Source of the DNA: Candidatus Pyrohabitans jungbluthii
Lineage (GTDB): Archaea; Hydrothermarchaeota; Hydrothermarchaeia; Hydrothermarchaeales; BMS3B
DNA: 64,000 bases
Direction of reading: 5' to 3'
Assembly: GCA_002010065.2 (NCBI GenBank)
Contig: MTMD02000014.1
Location: 68,534-132,533 of the forward strand
Shown here: positions 18,428-27,619 of the stretch, piece after piece
Position numbering within the stretch: position 1 is the stretch's first letter
How the letters are laid out: each line of letters begins with the position of its first letter
Notes under the pieces: generated by a model
Database searches by the model: none
Seen by the model: only the letters and a program-made list of their open reading frames with translations
What the model was told of the DNA's origin: nothing
Made by a program: the position numbers and the translations under genes

Positions 18428-18844
18428 ATGGCAAATGAGTGTGAGGAATATGTAAAGGAGAAGATGAAGATAGTACCCAGGTTTTTGAAGCCAATCTGCC
18501 AGGTGCACCCCGAGGCTGCGAAGCGCTTCGCAGACTTCTATGAAACGATTTTCGGCGATGGCGCGCTGGACAGGAAGACAAAAGAGCTTATTTTTACTGC
18601 GATAGGCGTTGCCACGGCTTCACCTCGCTGCATAGTCCACGTTATCCCTGCGATTGAGGCTGGGGCAACAGACGAGGAGATTCTCGAGGCTGTGGCGGTG
18701 GGCTTCGTAGGTGCAGGATTCTATCCAAATAACCCCGGTATCCCCTACTGTTTCGAGTATGCCGCCAAGGTGCTCGAAATAGCGCAGAAGTACAGAAAGG
18801 GCGAGGACTGGGAGTACCTCAAGCCTCCAGAGTTCAGGGGCTAA
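18428..18844 (+). CDS. Carboxymuconolactone decarboxylase/AhpD-like protein
   Basis: KTKELIFTAIGVATASPRCIVHVIPAIEAGATDEEILEA; lacks the first Cys of CxxC. Confidence 0.8.
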   Translation: MANECEEYVKEKMKIVPRFLKPICQVHPEAAKRFADFYETIFGDGALDRKTKELIFTAIGVATASPRCIVHVIPAIEAGATDEEILEAVAVGFVGAGFYPNNPGIPYCFEYAAKVLEIAQKYRKGEDWEYLKPPEFRG

Positions 18845-18849
18845 GCCCC

Positions 18850-19098
18850 TTATCTTTTCTTTTCCGGCAGCGTGTATTTTCCCTTTTTGAGATACTTTCT
18901 TACCACGTAGGGCATGTACCTGCACTCCCCACAGTGCTCGCCGAAGTCGTTTTCTCCAGGGCAGAGCTCACCTCCCATGTAGTTCAGCGTTACCTCTCCT
19001 TCGTGCACCTCCACCTTCTCCATGGGGTCGAGGAAGAAAGATTTGATAACCTCAAGGTCTTCTTCGCTCACCTCTAATAGTTTAACTCTGCACAGCAT
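18850..19098 (-). CDS. Small Cys-containing protein
   Basis: MLCRVKLLEVSEEDLE...CPGENDFGEHCGECRYMPYVV; downstream of the HdrD-like gene. Confidence 0.55.
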   Translation of the reverse strand: MLCRVKLLEVSEEDLEVIKSFFLDPMEKVEVHEGEVTLNYMGGELCPGENDFGEHCGECRYMPYVVRKYLKKGKYTLPEKKR

Positions 19099-19109
19099 AC
19101 TCACGCCTC

Positions 19110-20363
19110 CTAAAGAAAGCTTACCGCGTACTGGAGCACGTCGTTGCACTTAACGCCGCTCTTAAACGCGCGCCATTCTTTGCCGTAGGGCTCTGGAAGG
19201 CGCCTCGCCACGTACATCGCATAGCACGCGGGACAGTTCATGAGCAGCGTCTCAGCACCAGTGCGCTCTGCATCGCGTAAAAAGAGCTTGCCTATCTCCA
19301 GGGCAACCTCCGGCCTTGCTCCGCGTATTCCCCCGCCAGCGCCGCAGCACTTTGTCAGCCTTCCGTGGCGCTCAAGCTCGACCAGCTCCACCCCGGGCAG
19401 GTGTTGTATTACTGTGCGAGGCTCCTCGTATATGCGGGGTCCGCGAAAGCCTCGTGTAAGCTGACAGGGGTCGTGGTAGGTAACCTTTTCTTTTCTTTCT
19501 TTTGTAAACTTGAGCCTGCCATCCTCAACAGCTTCGGCTATTATCTGGGTAATGTGGAGCACCTCAAAGGGAAGCTTCCCTGCATAGCCTCGCCACACTT
19601 CGCGAATCTGCTGAAGGCAGCATGGGCAGCTCACTGCAAGCGTGGCTATGCCCTTCTCCTCGAGCTTGGCGATATTGTTCTCCACCAGCTCTTCCTGAAG
19701 CTCCCACATGCCAGCGACGGCGAGGGGCCAGCCGCAGCACCAGGCTTGAGAAGCTTCCAGAAGTGTGAATTCTATGCCTGCCGCATTGAGCAGGCGAACC
19801 GCTGCCTCTGCCATCGCAGGCGCATCCCAGGCGACGCCACACCCCTCGAAGTAGCAGAGCTCTGCGCTCTCGGCCACCTTCACCTCTGGCGGTAGCCAGA
19901 TTTTGTAGCGCAGCTCGAGAGGTGAGGGAAATATGCTGTGGTGCTTCCTTGCGTTTTCCAGCAGCTTGGGCAGCGTGCCTGGCGCGGAGTAGCCCATGCC
20001 CACAAGCTCTTTTCGCATAGCCCACCAGAGCTTCTGCGTGTCGATGCCCACCTCGCAGGTTTCGCCGCAGGCGCCGCAGGTGGTGCAGGCGTAGAGTGCG
20101 TCGAGGAAGCGGATAACCTCCTCCTCCGCAGGCTTTTTTGCTCCCAGAAGCTTCGCCCTTAAGCCGTGCACCGCCTCAATGAAGCCCTTATACTCGGCTA
20201 TCTTCGCGGGCGGCGAGATGTCGCGATTCTGCGTTGTCTCCTGAACAACGCACGCGTCGAAGCAAGCGCCGCAGCGCACACACGCTTCAAGCTCCAGCAT
20301 CTGCTTCCGGGTAAGCTGGGTGAGAAAATCTTTCTTAGGCAAAGCCCGTGCTTTCTCCAGCAT
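19110..20363 (-). CDS. HdrD/GlpC/DsrK-like Fe-S oxidoreductase (CCG domains)
   Basis: CVRCGACFDAC, CTTCGACGETC; CCG motifs CCGWPLA and CCGAGGG. Confidence 0.9.
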   Translation of the reverse strand: MLEKARALPKKDFLTQLTRKQMLELEACVRCGACFDACVVQETTQNRDISPPAKIAEYKGFIEAVHGLRAKLLGAKKPAEEEVIRFLDALYACTTCGACGETCEVGIDTQKLWWAMRKELVGMGYSAPGTLPKLLENARKHHSIFPSPLELRYKIWLPPEVKVAESAELCYFEGCGVAWDAPAMAEAAVRLLNAAGIEFTLLEASQAWCCGWPLAVAGMWELQEELVENNIAKLEEKGIATLAVSCPCCLQQIREVWRGYAGKLPFEVLHITQIIAEAVEDGRLKFTKERKEKVTYHDPCQLTRGFRGPRIYEEPRTVIQHLPGVELVELERHGRLTKCCGAGGGIRGARPEVALEIGKLFLRDAERTGAETLLMNCPACYAMYVARRLPEPYGKEWRAFKSGVKCNDVLQYAVSFL

Positions 20364-20522
20364 GGTATAATTTATACGGTTGTGATATAAAAAGATAAAC
20401 CGTGGTATTTATAAAGGGAAAACTAAACTGGGCTCCCTGGAAATCGAAGTTGTGGAATTTTCAGAAACAGAGAAGGTGGAATACTGGGAATGTGAAAAAT
20501 GCTTCGCTGGAGATTAAAAGCT

Positions 20523-20762
20523 TTAATTGAGCTTTTTAATCAGGTAGATAATCCTCTCTCCTTCGTCTCTCACCTCCAGCAGCTCATTTCCTGTTCTCTT
20601 CACGCACGCTGGGATGTCTGTTTTCGAGGCTTTATCTGTGGCTATTACCATCAGCACCTCTCCTGGGCGCATTTTCTTCAGCGCATTTCTTGCTTTAAGT
20701 ACAGGCTGCGGGCACACAGCGCCGCTAACATCCAGCACCACATCCGCCTTTACTTCAGCCAT
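20523..20762 (-). CDS. tusA: TusA-family sulfur carrier
   Basis: SGAVCPQPVLKARNALKKMRPGEVL. Confidence 0.85.
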   Translation of the reverse strand: MAEVKADVVLDVSGAVCPQPVLKARNALKKMRPGEVLMVIATDKASKTDIPACVKRTGNELLEVRDEGERIIYLIKKLN

Positions 20763-20766
20763 AACA

Positions 20767-21135
20767 TCACCCCAGTGAGATAACATTATTTGCCTCAAGT
20801 GCCAGGTCTATGAGCGTCGCCGCCCCAGAAACCTTCGCTTCGTCGATAAGGTCTTCCTCCTTGATTCCCTTCACCTTCATTGTCTGCTCGCACACCAGTA
20901 TCTCTACGCCGGCTTCGATGGCTTCCTCTAGGCGCTGCTTTATCGTTGGTACGCCCGGCTTTGCCTCCTCTTTATCCAGGGCGCCCTTGACCATTATCTC
21001 AGCGCCCTCCTGAACGCAGAAGAGTATGGTCTCAACGTCCATTGCAGCGCTTATAGAAGCGAACATGAGCGTTGCGCGGGTAACGCCGGGTGAGTTGAAG
21101 CCCGTGGTTAAGACGAAGACCAGCTTGTCTCCCAT
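20767..21135 (-). CDS. DsrE-family protein
   Basis: DsrE-like pattern (KLVFVLTTGFNSPGVTRATLMFASISAAMD...ILVCEQTMKVKGIKEEDL). Confidence 0.75.
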   Translation of the reverse strand: MGDKLVFVLTTGFNSPGVTRATLMFASISAAMDVETILFCVQEGAEIMVKGALDKEEAKPGVPTIKQRLEEAIEAGVEILVCEQTMKVKGIKEEDLIDEAKVSGAATLIDLALEANNVISLG

Positions 21136-21167
21136 TGAAACCACCTGCAAAAAAGTAAAAAGGGGGT

Positions 21168-21701
21168 TTATACTGTGCGCCTGCTTTCCAGCGTTACCTC
21201 CACGTTGACAGGGTTGCGCAAGGTACTACCCACAGGCGAGGTTTTCACAACGTCTTCGTGAAGCTTCTGAAGCTCTTCCTTGCTCACAGGCGTCTTGGTC
21301 TTGAGGAACACCCTGGCGCGGACGTTGGTAAACCCTGGCCACACCTTCTCAGGCGGCTCAAGGGCAAGGAAGCCTGGAAGATCTATATCACCCTCAACTT
21401 CAACCTCAACCTTCGCAAGCTCTATTCCGCGAACAGCGGCGTTCATAACGTAGCCCACAATTAGGCAGGCGCCGAAGGCACCGAGAACGAACTCCACCAT
21501 GTTGGGCGCAGTGTTTGTGCCTCCTAGGTCAAGGGGCTCGTCCATTCTTATGGTGAAGTCCCTTATTCTCACCTCTTCCTTGAAGCCTCCCTTCCACTTG
21601 GCGCTGGCGCGCCACAGAGTCTTTCCGAGCTCAGGGTTTGCCTTTACTGTCTCCACCACCTTCTGGAGGTACTCCACATCCAGGCCGTTCACAACTTTCA
21701 T
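21168..21701 (-). CDS. OsmC-like protein
   Basis: FVLGAFGACLIVGYVMNAAVRGIELAKVEVEVEGDID. Confidence 0.85.
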   Translation of the reverse strand: MKVVNGLDVEYLQKVVETVKANPELGKTLWRASAKWKGGFKEEVRIRDFTIRMDEPLDLGGTNTAPNMVEFVLGAFGACLIVGYVMNAAVRGIELAKVEVEVEGDIDLPGFLALEPPEKVWPGFTNVRARVFLKTKTPVSKEELQKLHEDVVKTSPVGSTLRNPVNVEVTLESRRTV

Positions 21702-21774
21702 TCTCAACACCTCAGGTAAAAATGCGCTAACCAGATATGATAAAAAAAGTGGCAGAAAAAGGGTCAAAACATGG

Positions 21775-23331
21775 TTAGAATATAAGCCGCTTTCCCTTCT
21801 CACTCACGCTGAGGAACTTGTTCCTCCCCGCTCTTTCCTCCACAAGCAAACCTTTGCCAAGCAGGATTTTCACTCTCTTCCGTGCTGTGGTGCGGGTAAC
21901 GCCCAGCTTCCTGGTTACGTCCTTGTACGAGGGCTTTACTCCTTTAAGGTTTTGCTCATGAACAAAGCTAAGAAGGGCGTAAAGTTCTTCGGTGAGCTCC
22001 GCCTCCCCTTTAACTCCAACAGCCCTGGTCTCCTTCTCCAATAGGTTTGCCTCCCTCTCATCCAGCGTCGCAGGATCCACGGAAATCAGGATCACCGCCC
22101 TGCTCAGGTATGCTAAGTCACGAAGCTTCTGAAGCAGAGCAAGCGCCGAGCGGAAGCCCCATAGGGTTATCAGGTAATCAAACCTATCTACCAAGACGAC
22201 GCTTGTCCTTGTCACAAACTCCCGAATTCTGGTTTCTACAACCTCAGGCTCGGGCTTAATTGTGTCCTCTCCTTCGCCATACTCGCTGAGCCAGTAGCAG
22301 GCAACGCCTTCGCCAAAAATTCGCCTTGCCTCTGCCACTGGTAGCCTGGAAAGCACCATCCCCTTAAAGCCGCAGTTAATCATATCCCTGAGGATGCTCC
22401 TGCTCCTCTCATAGTTTTTCTCCTTCACAAGGTAGAGATTGCCCCTCTTTATGTCGTAGGAGAGCATCCTCTCCATCAGCTTCTCCTGCTCCCTCTTCAT
22501 ATCGGTTATATCCACGAGCACATAGAGGGTGCCTCCCGCACCGCGAAGCGGAGAGGCGCTGACAAGCAGGTGCACCTCTTTCCCCGACTTTTTCTTGAAG
22601 TTTATCTCATACCTGTCCTGGGAGTGTCTCTCCAGCCCCGGAAGCACGAAATCGGCGCGCTTTCCAACAACCTCATCCCTTTTGTAACCAGTAAGCCTTT
22701 CAAACACAGGATTAACAAAGGTTATAAAGCCCTCTGCATCCACTATCACAACGCCTTCTTCCATAGATTGAATTATGTTCTCGTTGAACCTCTTGAGTTC
22801 CTCCATTTTTTTGAAGAGTCTTGAGTTTCTAATAGCTATAGCAGCATGACTGGCGAAAATCGTGAGCAGCTTTAAATCTTTGTCTGTAAAACCACCTCCA
22901 CCAGCCTTGCCGAAGGCAGCAAGCCCGCCGATTATCTTTCCCTTAAAAACAAGCGGCACAACTATGGCTTCGTTTACATTCAGCTTTTTCACCAGCTCCC
23001 TGTTAATCCTGTTGTCGCTCCACAGCGAATTGGTTAGTATCGGCTTGCGATGCTTCACAACCCAGGCGCAAAGCCCGCCTTCGCTCATCGGCAGACTCAT
23101 ACCCTTCAGCAGATCTCTGTTCTTCCCCGCCGCCTCCTCGTAGGTTATGGTTGAGCGGTCCTCGCTGATAACTGGAATTGCCACGGTCTCGGCATTGATG
23201 AGCATCCTCGCCTTCTCTGTTATAAGCCGGAAAACCTCCCGCGTATCCAACTCACTCAAAATAGCCATGCACACTTCCTGAAGGGCGACAAGCTCGAGGT
23301 CACCCTCCACTCTATCAATCATCTGAATCAT
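21775..23331 (-). CDS. GAF-PAS-DUF835-winged helix regulator
   Basis: GAF (CAWVVKHRKPIL), PAS (VFERLTGYKRDEVVGK), DUF835-like block, C-terminal wHTH; ATGA overlap with the upstream UroD gene. Confidence 0.8.
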   Translation of the reverse strand: MIQMIDRVEGDLELVALQEVCMAILSELDTREVFRLITEKARMLINAETVAIPVISEDRSTITYEEAAGKNRDLLKGMSLPMSEGGLCAWVVKHRKPILTNSLWSDNRINRELVKKLNVNEAIVVPLVFKGKIIGGLAAFGKAGGGGFTDKDLKLLTIFASHAAIAIRNSRLFKKMEELKRFNENIIQSMEEGVVIVDAEGFITFVNPVFERLTGYKRDEVVGKRADFVLPGLERHSQDRYEINFKKKSGKEVHLLVSASPLRGAGGTLYVLVDITDMKREQEKLMERMLSYDIKRGNLYLVKEKNYERSRSILRDMINCGFKGMVLSRLPVAEARRIFGEGVACYWLSEYGEGEDTIKPEPEVVETRIREFVTRTSVVLVDRFDYLITLWGFRSALALLQKLRDLAYLSRAVILISVDPATLDEREANLLEKETRAVGVKGEAELTEELYALLSFVHEQNLKGVKPSYKDVTRKLGVTRTTARKRVKILLGKGLLVEERAGRNKFLSVSEKGKRLIF

Positions 23332-24335
23332 GAGCCCAAACTCTTCACAGTCTCAACCATGGCGCGAAGGTTCCTATTTGGCGTTAGCGGCGAGATGGCG
23401 CACCCCGGGGCGATTATGTCTATACCCGCCTCTATAGCTCGCTTCGTCTCGGCAATCACCTCCTCGGGGGTGCCAAAGGCTAGGGCGTAGACAGTGTCGA
23501 TGTTGCCCATAATAGACGCCTTACCTCTGGATACCTCCACAGCATGCCTGGCGTCGGTCTTGGAATCTATGCTCAGGCAGGTGGCGCCGGTTTCTATCAT
23601 CTTATCTATAATCTTCGTGCCATCGCCGCAGATGTGGAGAATCGTCGGGCCTTTAATCTTTCGTATAAGCTCACGGTCGAAGGGCTGGGCAAAGTTAACA
23701 TAACCCTTGACACCCATAATATCCACAGAGGCAAACATGTTCTCTATTACAATTGCATCCGCGCCGTGCTCCAGCATGGCGTTGGCATACTCTGCTATCG
23801 CCTCAAGGCCAAGGTTTGTGAACTCCTTGACAATCACCGGGTTCTTTATGGACATCTTCAGAATCTTCTCCATGTTCGCAAGGTGGGCTGCGAGGGAGAA
23901 GGGGCCTATTACGTGTCCCATTATTGGCACCTCATCTCCGTACTCCTCCTTGAGAATCTCTATCGCTTCCAGCACCACCGGAATCCTTCCCCGCTCCAGA
24001 AAGTTCTCCGGCACCTCAACACCCTCTGGTGTTGAATAGCCTTTGAAGGGCGCCTCTGGGATGTCTGTCTTTCTCTTGCCCCACTTCACCTCAAGCCCGA
24101 AAATCTCAGCTTCTACCGTCTGGCAAAATGGGACGCCTATGCCTTCCAGACCAACCTGCTCCCAGGCAGCGGCAGCTAGTTTTGCCATCTTGCGTGCGTC
24201 GCGGTAGGCGTCTGGGAAGTATATTCCCAGCTTGTCCATCTGTTCTATGGTTGCTGTCTGGTTTGGAGAAGTCACAGGCGGGCGGTCAACCTTTTTAAGA
24301 TGCAGGGCCTTGAGGAATCTTTCCCTCGGTGTCAT
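23328..24335 (-). CDS. UroD-superfamily corrinoid methyltransferase (MtaA/MtbA-like)
   Basis: MTPRERFLKALHLKKVDRPPVTSP; ILHICGDG...IIAPGCAISPLTP zinc motif. Confidence 0.88.
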   Translation of the reverse strand: MTPRERFLKALHLKKVDRPPVTSPNQTATIEQMDKLGIYFPDAYRDARKMAKLAAAAWEQVGLEGIGVPFCQTVEAEIFGLEVKWGKRKTDIPEAPFKGYSTPEGVEVPENFLERGRIPVVLEAIEILKEEYGDEVPIMGHVIGPFSLAAHLANMEKILKMSIKNPVIVKEFTNLGLEAIAEYANAMLEHGADAIVIENMFASVDIMGVKGYVNFAQPFDRELIRKIKGPTILHICGDGTKIIDKMIETGATCLSIDSKTDARHAVEVSRGKASIMGNIDTVYALAFGTPEEVIAETKRAIEAGIDIIAPGCAISPLTPNRNLRAMVETVKSLGS

Positions 24336-24347
24336 GTCAATCCTCCA

Positions 24348-24845
24348 CTACTCGCAGAACAGTTTCTTAAGAACATCATCACTGTAGTTCACAAGCAGCC
24401 TTTTCTCCTCCTTAATAGTGGAAGCCACGAAGTGGGTGCCTGTCTTAACCACCCCGTCTATGGCGTGCATCTCGCGGAGGATTCTCTTCAAATCTTCCCT
24501 GTCTTTAGCTTTGGCAATGACGATGAAGTCAAAGTCGCCAAGCACATAATAAACAGTAAAAACGCCTGAGATGGAAGCGAGTTTCTCCCCTATCTCCTCT
24601 GCAGTGGTGTTCTCATAACTGACGTTCACAAAGGTGACGGCGGTCATGTCCAGACCCAAAACCTGGGGGTCAAGCTCAACAAAGGTGCCCTTAATAAGTC
24701 CCATCTTCTCAAACTTCTTCAGCCTGTAGTGCACCGTCGAGCGGCTTATGCTTGTGCGCTTTGATATCTCATCGAGGTTGCAGCTTCCATCCTCGTCGAT
24801 GCATCTGAGTATTTTAATATCCTTCTCTTCAAGCTTTACGGACAT
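24348..24845 (-). CDS. Lrp/AsnC-family transcriptional regulator
   Basis: HTH ISKRTSISRSTVHYRLKKFEKMGLIKG plus RAM-like ligand domain. Confidence 0.9.
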   Translation of the reverse strand: MSVKLEEKDIKILRCIDEDGSCNLDEISKRTSISRSTVHYRLKKFEKMGLIKGTFVELDPQVLGLDMTAVTFVNVSYENTTAEEIGEKLASISGVFTVYYVLGDFDFIVIAKAKDREDLKRILREMHAIDGVVKTGTHFVASTIKEEKRLLVNYSDDVLKKLFCE

Positions 24846-24910
24846 GATGTTTTATTGTTTTTTGTATTACTATATATAAAATTAATGCAGAAGTTGGATA
24901 TTTTTCAAAG

Positions 24911-25090
24911 TCACTCCTGGCGCTCGTCTCCTACCTTCATTCTGAGCACTCCCCAGTCCACCAGGAGCTTGGCTGCAGCATAGGTGTCCTCTGGCGAAAG
25001 GTTGAGCTCAGAGGCAAGCTCACACAGGTTTATGCTCTTCCGTTGGTGCATCGCCCTGAGTATCATCTTTACGGCGATGTCCTTTTGCAT
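24911..25090 (-). CDS. Small HTH protein
   Basis: MQKDIAVKMILRAMHQRKSINLCELASELNLSPEDTYAAAKLLVDWGVLRM. Confidence 0.55.
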   Translation of the reverse strand: MQKDIAVKMILRAMHQRKSINLCELASELNLSPEDTYAAAKLLVDWGVLRMKVGDERQE

Positions 25091-25174
25091 GATATACAAT
25101 ACTGATTTCAGATATATATACTTTATCCAAATAAGTAGCGAAATATTTAAATATAATCCAAACAATATGGGTAC

Positions 25175-26488
25175 GTGATGAAAAGACGCCTGCTCACACT
25201 GATAGGCGGTATAGGTGTAGACGAAGACAGATGCATAGGGTGCGGAAACTGCGAGGCTGTGTGCCCAGGCAACTATGAACTCCTCTGCAGGGGTATAGAG
25301 GGGAGAGGCACTCTTGTGGTGAGGAATGGTGTCGCGAGTTTTGTCTCAGCCGAGTGCTGCCGCAGGGACATACCCGAGAGCGCCTGCAGGCAGTGCTACG
25401 ACGCCTGCCCAATGCGTGCGGTAATTTATCCTGATAGTGAGGGATTCCAGAGACTGGAAGCTGAGATTATAAACGCTGGAAAATGCACCGGCTGCGGTGC
25501 ATGCGCTGCTGTCTGCCCGGATAAAATTATAGAGATAAATGAATATCCTATACTCAGAGGCGAGTGCATAAACTGCGGCTTTTGCCTAGTTCACTGCCCA
25601 TCAATGCGGAGAGCGTCCACCAAGGGAGAGATCTCGCTCATAGACGAACCTCTTGGGGAGTACAGGAAGCTGGTGGCTGCAAGGGCTAGTGCAGCAAGAA
25701 TCGCCAGCGTAGCTCAGGATGGCGGAATTGTTACTGCGCTTCTCACCTATGCGCTGAGGAAGGGCATAATAGATGCTGCAGTAGTTGCGGTGAATAGTTC
25801 GCAGCCCTGGAAGCCTGTGCCACTGATAGCCTCAACTGAGGAGGAGATAATCGCTGGGGCAGGAACCAAATATACAAACTCTCCAACACTTGCGGCACTG
25901 AAAAAGGCCCGTGAAAGTGGTTTTAAAAAGCTCGGGATTGTGACGCTTCCCTGCCAGAGCAGAGCACTTCAACGACTTGAAACTTCAGAACTTGGTAGGG
26001 AGCTTATGGACATTGTTGCCCTTAACATAAGCCTCTTCTGCAAGGCTAACCTCCACTACGCCGGGATACTTGAACTCTCACAAAAGTATGGATTCTCCCT
26101 CAATGAAGTGAAGAAGTTTGCAATCAAGGGCAAAAGTCTCTACGTGACAACGCCAGCTGGGGTTGTGGATATCCCACTTAAAGAAGCTCTGAGGTACTGC
26201 AGACCCGCATGCAAGTGCTGCGCTGACTTTACGTCGGTGCATGCGGATATCTCAGTTGGCGCGGTGGGCTCACCCAAAGAGTTCTCCACGGTAATTATCA
26301 GAACCAGGAAAGCTGAGGAAATATTTGAAAACATGGTAAAAGAGGGTATAATTGAGGTTAAAGAGGTTAATGATAAGGGTTTCAGCCTTTTGATGAAGCT
26401 TGCGGCTCAGAAAAGCAAAAATACTCAAAATCTCAGTGAGCCTGGAAAGGTGGTTGCAATGATGCGAGCAGGTGGTGGTGGCCATTAG
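25175..26488 (+). CDS. FrhB-type F420-associated subunit with N-terminal polyferredoxin
   Basis: CIGCGNCEAVC, CTGCGACAAVC, CINCGFCLVHC; FrhB-like QDGGIVTALLTYAL...AGTKYTNSPTL...GIVTLPCQ...CADFTSVHADISVGAVG. Confidence 0.85.
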   Translation: MMKRRLLTLIGGIGVDEDRCIGCGNCEAVCPGNYELLCRGIEGRGTLVVRNGVASFVSAECCRRDIPESACRQCYDACPMRAVIYPDSEGFQRLEAEIINAGKCTGCGACAAVCPDKIIEINEYPILRGECINCGFCLVHCPSMRRASTKGEISLIDEPLGEYRKLVAARASAARIASVAQDGGIVTALLTYALRKGIIDAAVVAVNSSQPWKPVPLIASTEEEIIAGAGTKYTNSPTLAALKKARESGFKKLGIVTLPCQSRALQRLETSELGRELMDIVALNISLFCKANLHYAGILELSQKYGFSLNEVKKFAIKGKSLYVTTPAGVVDIPLKEALRYCRPACKCCADFTSVHADISVGAVGSPKEFSTVIIRTRKAEEIFENMVKEGIIEVKEVNDKGFSLLMKLAAQKSKNTQNLSEPGKVVAMMRAGGGGH

Positions 26489-26587
26489 GAAAAAATCTAA
26501 GTATTTCTGTGAATTATTGAAAATTGTATTGCTTACCAAAGAAAAATTTAAATATTGTATCAGGTATATGATAAGTGGGGTAGCAAC

Positions 26588-27607
26588 ATGACGCCGAAAG
26601 AGAGAGTGATGAACACACTGGAAAAGAAGGAAGTTGACCGCGTGCCAGTGTTCAGCGGAATGGGCAACGTCACCGTGGCTGGGATGCAGAAGTACGGCAT
26701 CGACTTTGCCTCGTCGCATGCGAATGCTGAGCAGATGGCAACGCTCGCGTGCTCTACCTACGAGCTTTTTGGATTTGAGTGTGCTGTCGTACCCTTCGAC
26801 CTGTGCGTGGAAGCAGAGGCGCTGGGCTGCGAAGTGAACTTCTACGCTGGCAAGCAGAACATACTCTATCCTACAATAAAGTCGAAGATTCTCAAGGTAG
26901 GTGAGGAGCTTCAGGTGCCTGAGAACCTGCTTGAGCGGGGCAGGATACCTCTGGTAAAGGAGGCAATCTCGCTTTGCAAGGAGAAGCTCAACGGCGAGGT
27001 GGCGGTTGGAAGCTATATTCTCGGGCCATTTACACTTGCGGGGCAGATCCTCGACCTGAACGACCTCCTCAAGAGTTCATTTAAAAAGCCGAATGATGTC
27101 AAAGCTCTGCTGAGCCAGCTGGTTGAGCCGCTGGTTGATATAGCCAATGCATTCCACGAGGCTGGCGCTGACTATATAACAGTGCGCGAGATGGGAGCAC
27201 CCAGCGACGTTATCTCGCCGCGCATGTTCAAGATGCTGGTGCAGCCATATCTCAAGGAAACCATCGCCGGCATAAAGGCGCCGACTATTCTGCACATGTG
27301 CGGCGACACCAACATGCTGGTGGAGATGCTCTATGAGTGCGGTGCAAATGCGATAAGCGTGGAGCAGAAGAACGACGTCGCTGCTACACGCCAGAAGCTT
27401 GGCGAGGAGGCGGTGATTCTGGGCAATCTGGATGCATATGGTGTCATAGTTAAGGGCACACCTGAGGAGGTGGAGCAGTCGGTTAAGCAGGCGATCGAAG
27501 CGGGCGTCGACGGTGTAATGCCAGGATGCGACATCTGGCCCGAGGTGCCCGAGGATAACATGCATGCGCTCATAAAAGCTGTGGAAAAATACGGCGCAAA
27601 AAGCTGA
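26588..27607 (+). CDS. UroD-superfamily corrinoid methyltransferase
   Basis: MTPKERVMNTLEKKEVDRVPVF; ILHMCGDT...VMPGCDIWPEVP. Confidence 0.88.
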   Translation: MTPKERVMNTLEKKEVDRVPVFSGMGNVTVAGMQKYGIDFASSHANAEQMATLACSTYELFGFECAVVPFDLCVEAEALGCEVNFYAGKQNILYPTIKSKILKVGEELQVPENLLERGRIPLVKEAISLCKEKLNGEVAVGSYILGPFTLAGQILDLNDLLKSSFKKPNDVKALLSQLVEPLVDIANAFHEAGADYITVREMGAPSDVISPRMFKMLVQPYLKETIAGIKAPTILHMCGDTNMLVEMLYECGANAISVEQKNDVAATRQKLGEEAVILGNLDAYGVIVKGTPEEVEQSVKQAIEAGVDGVMPGCDIWPEVPEDNMHALIKAVEKYGAKS

Positions 27608-27619
27608 GAGGTGAGGAAG

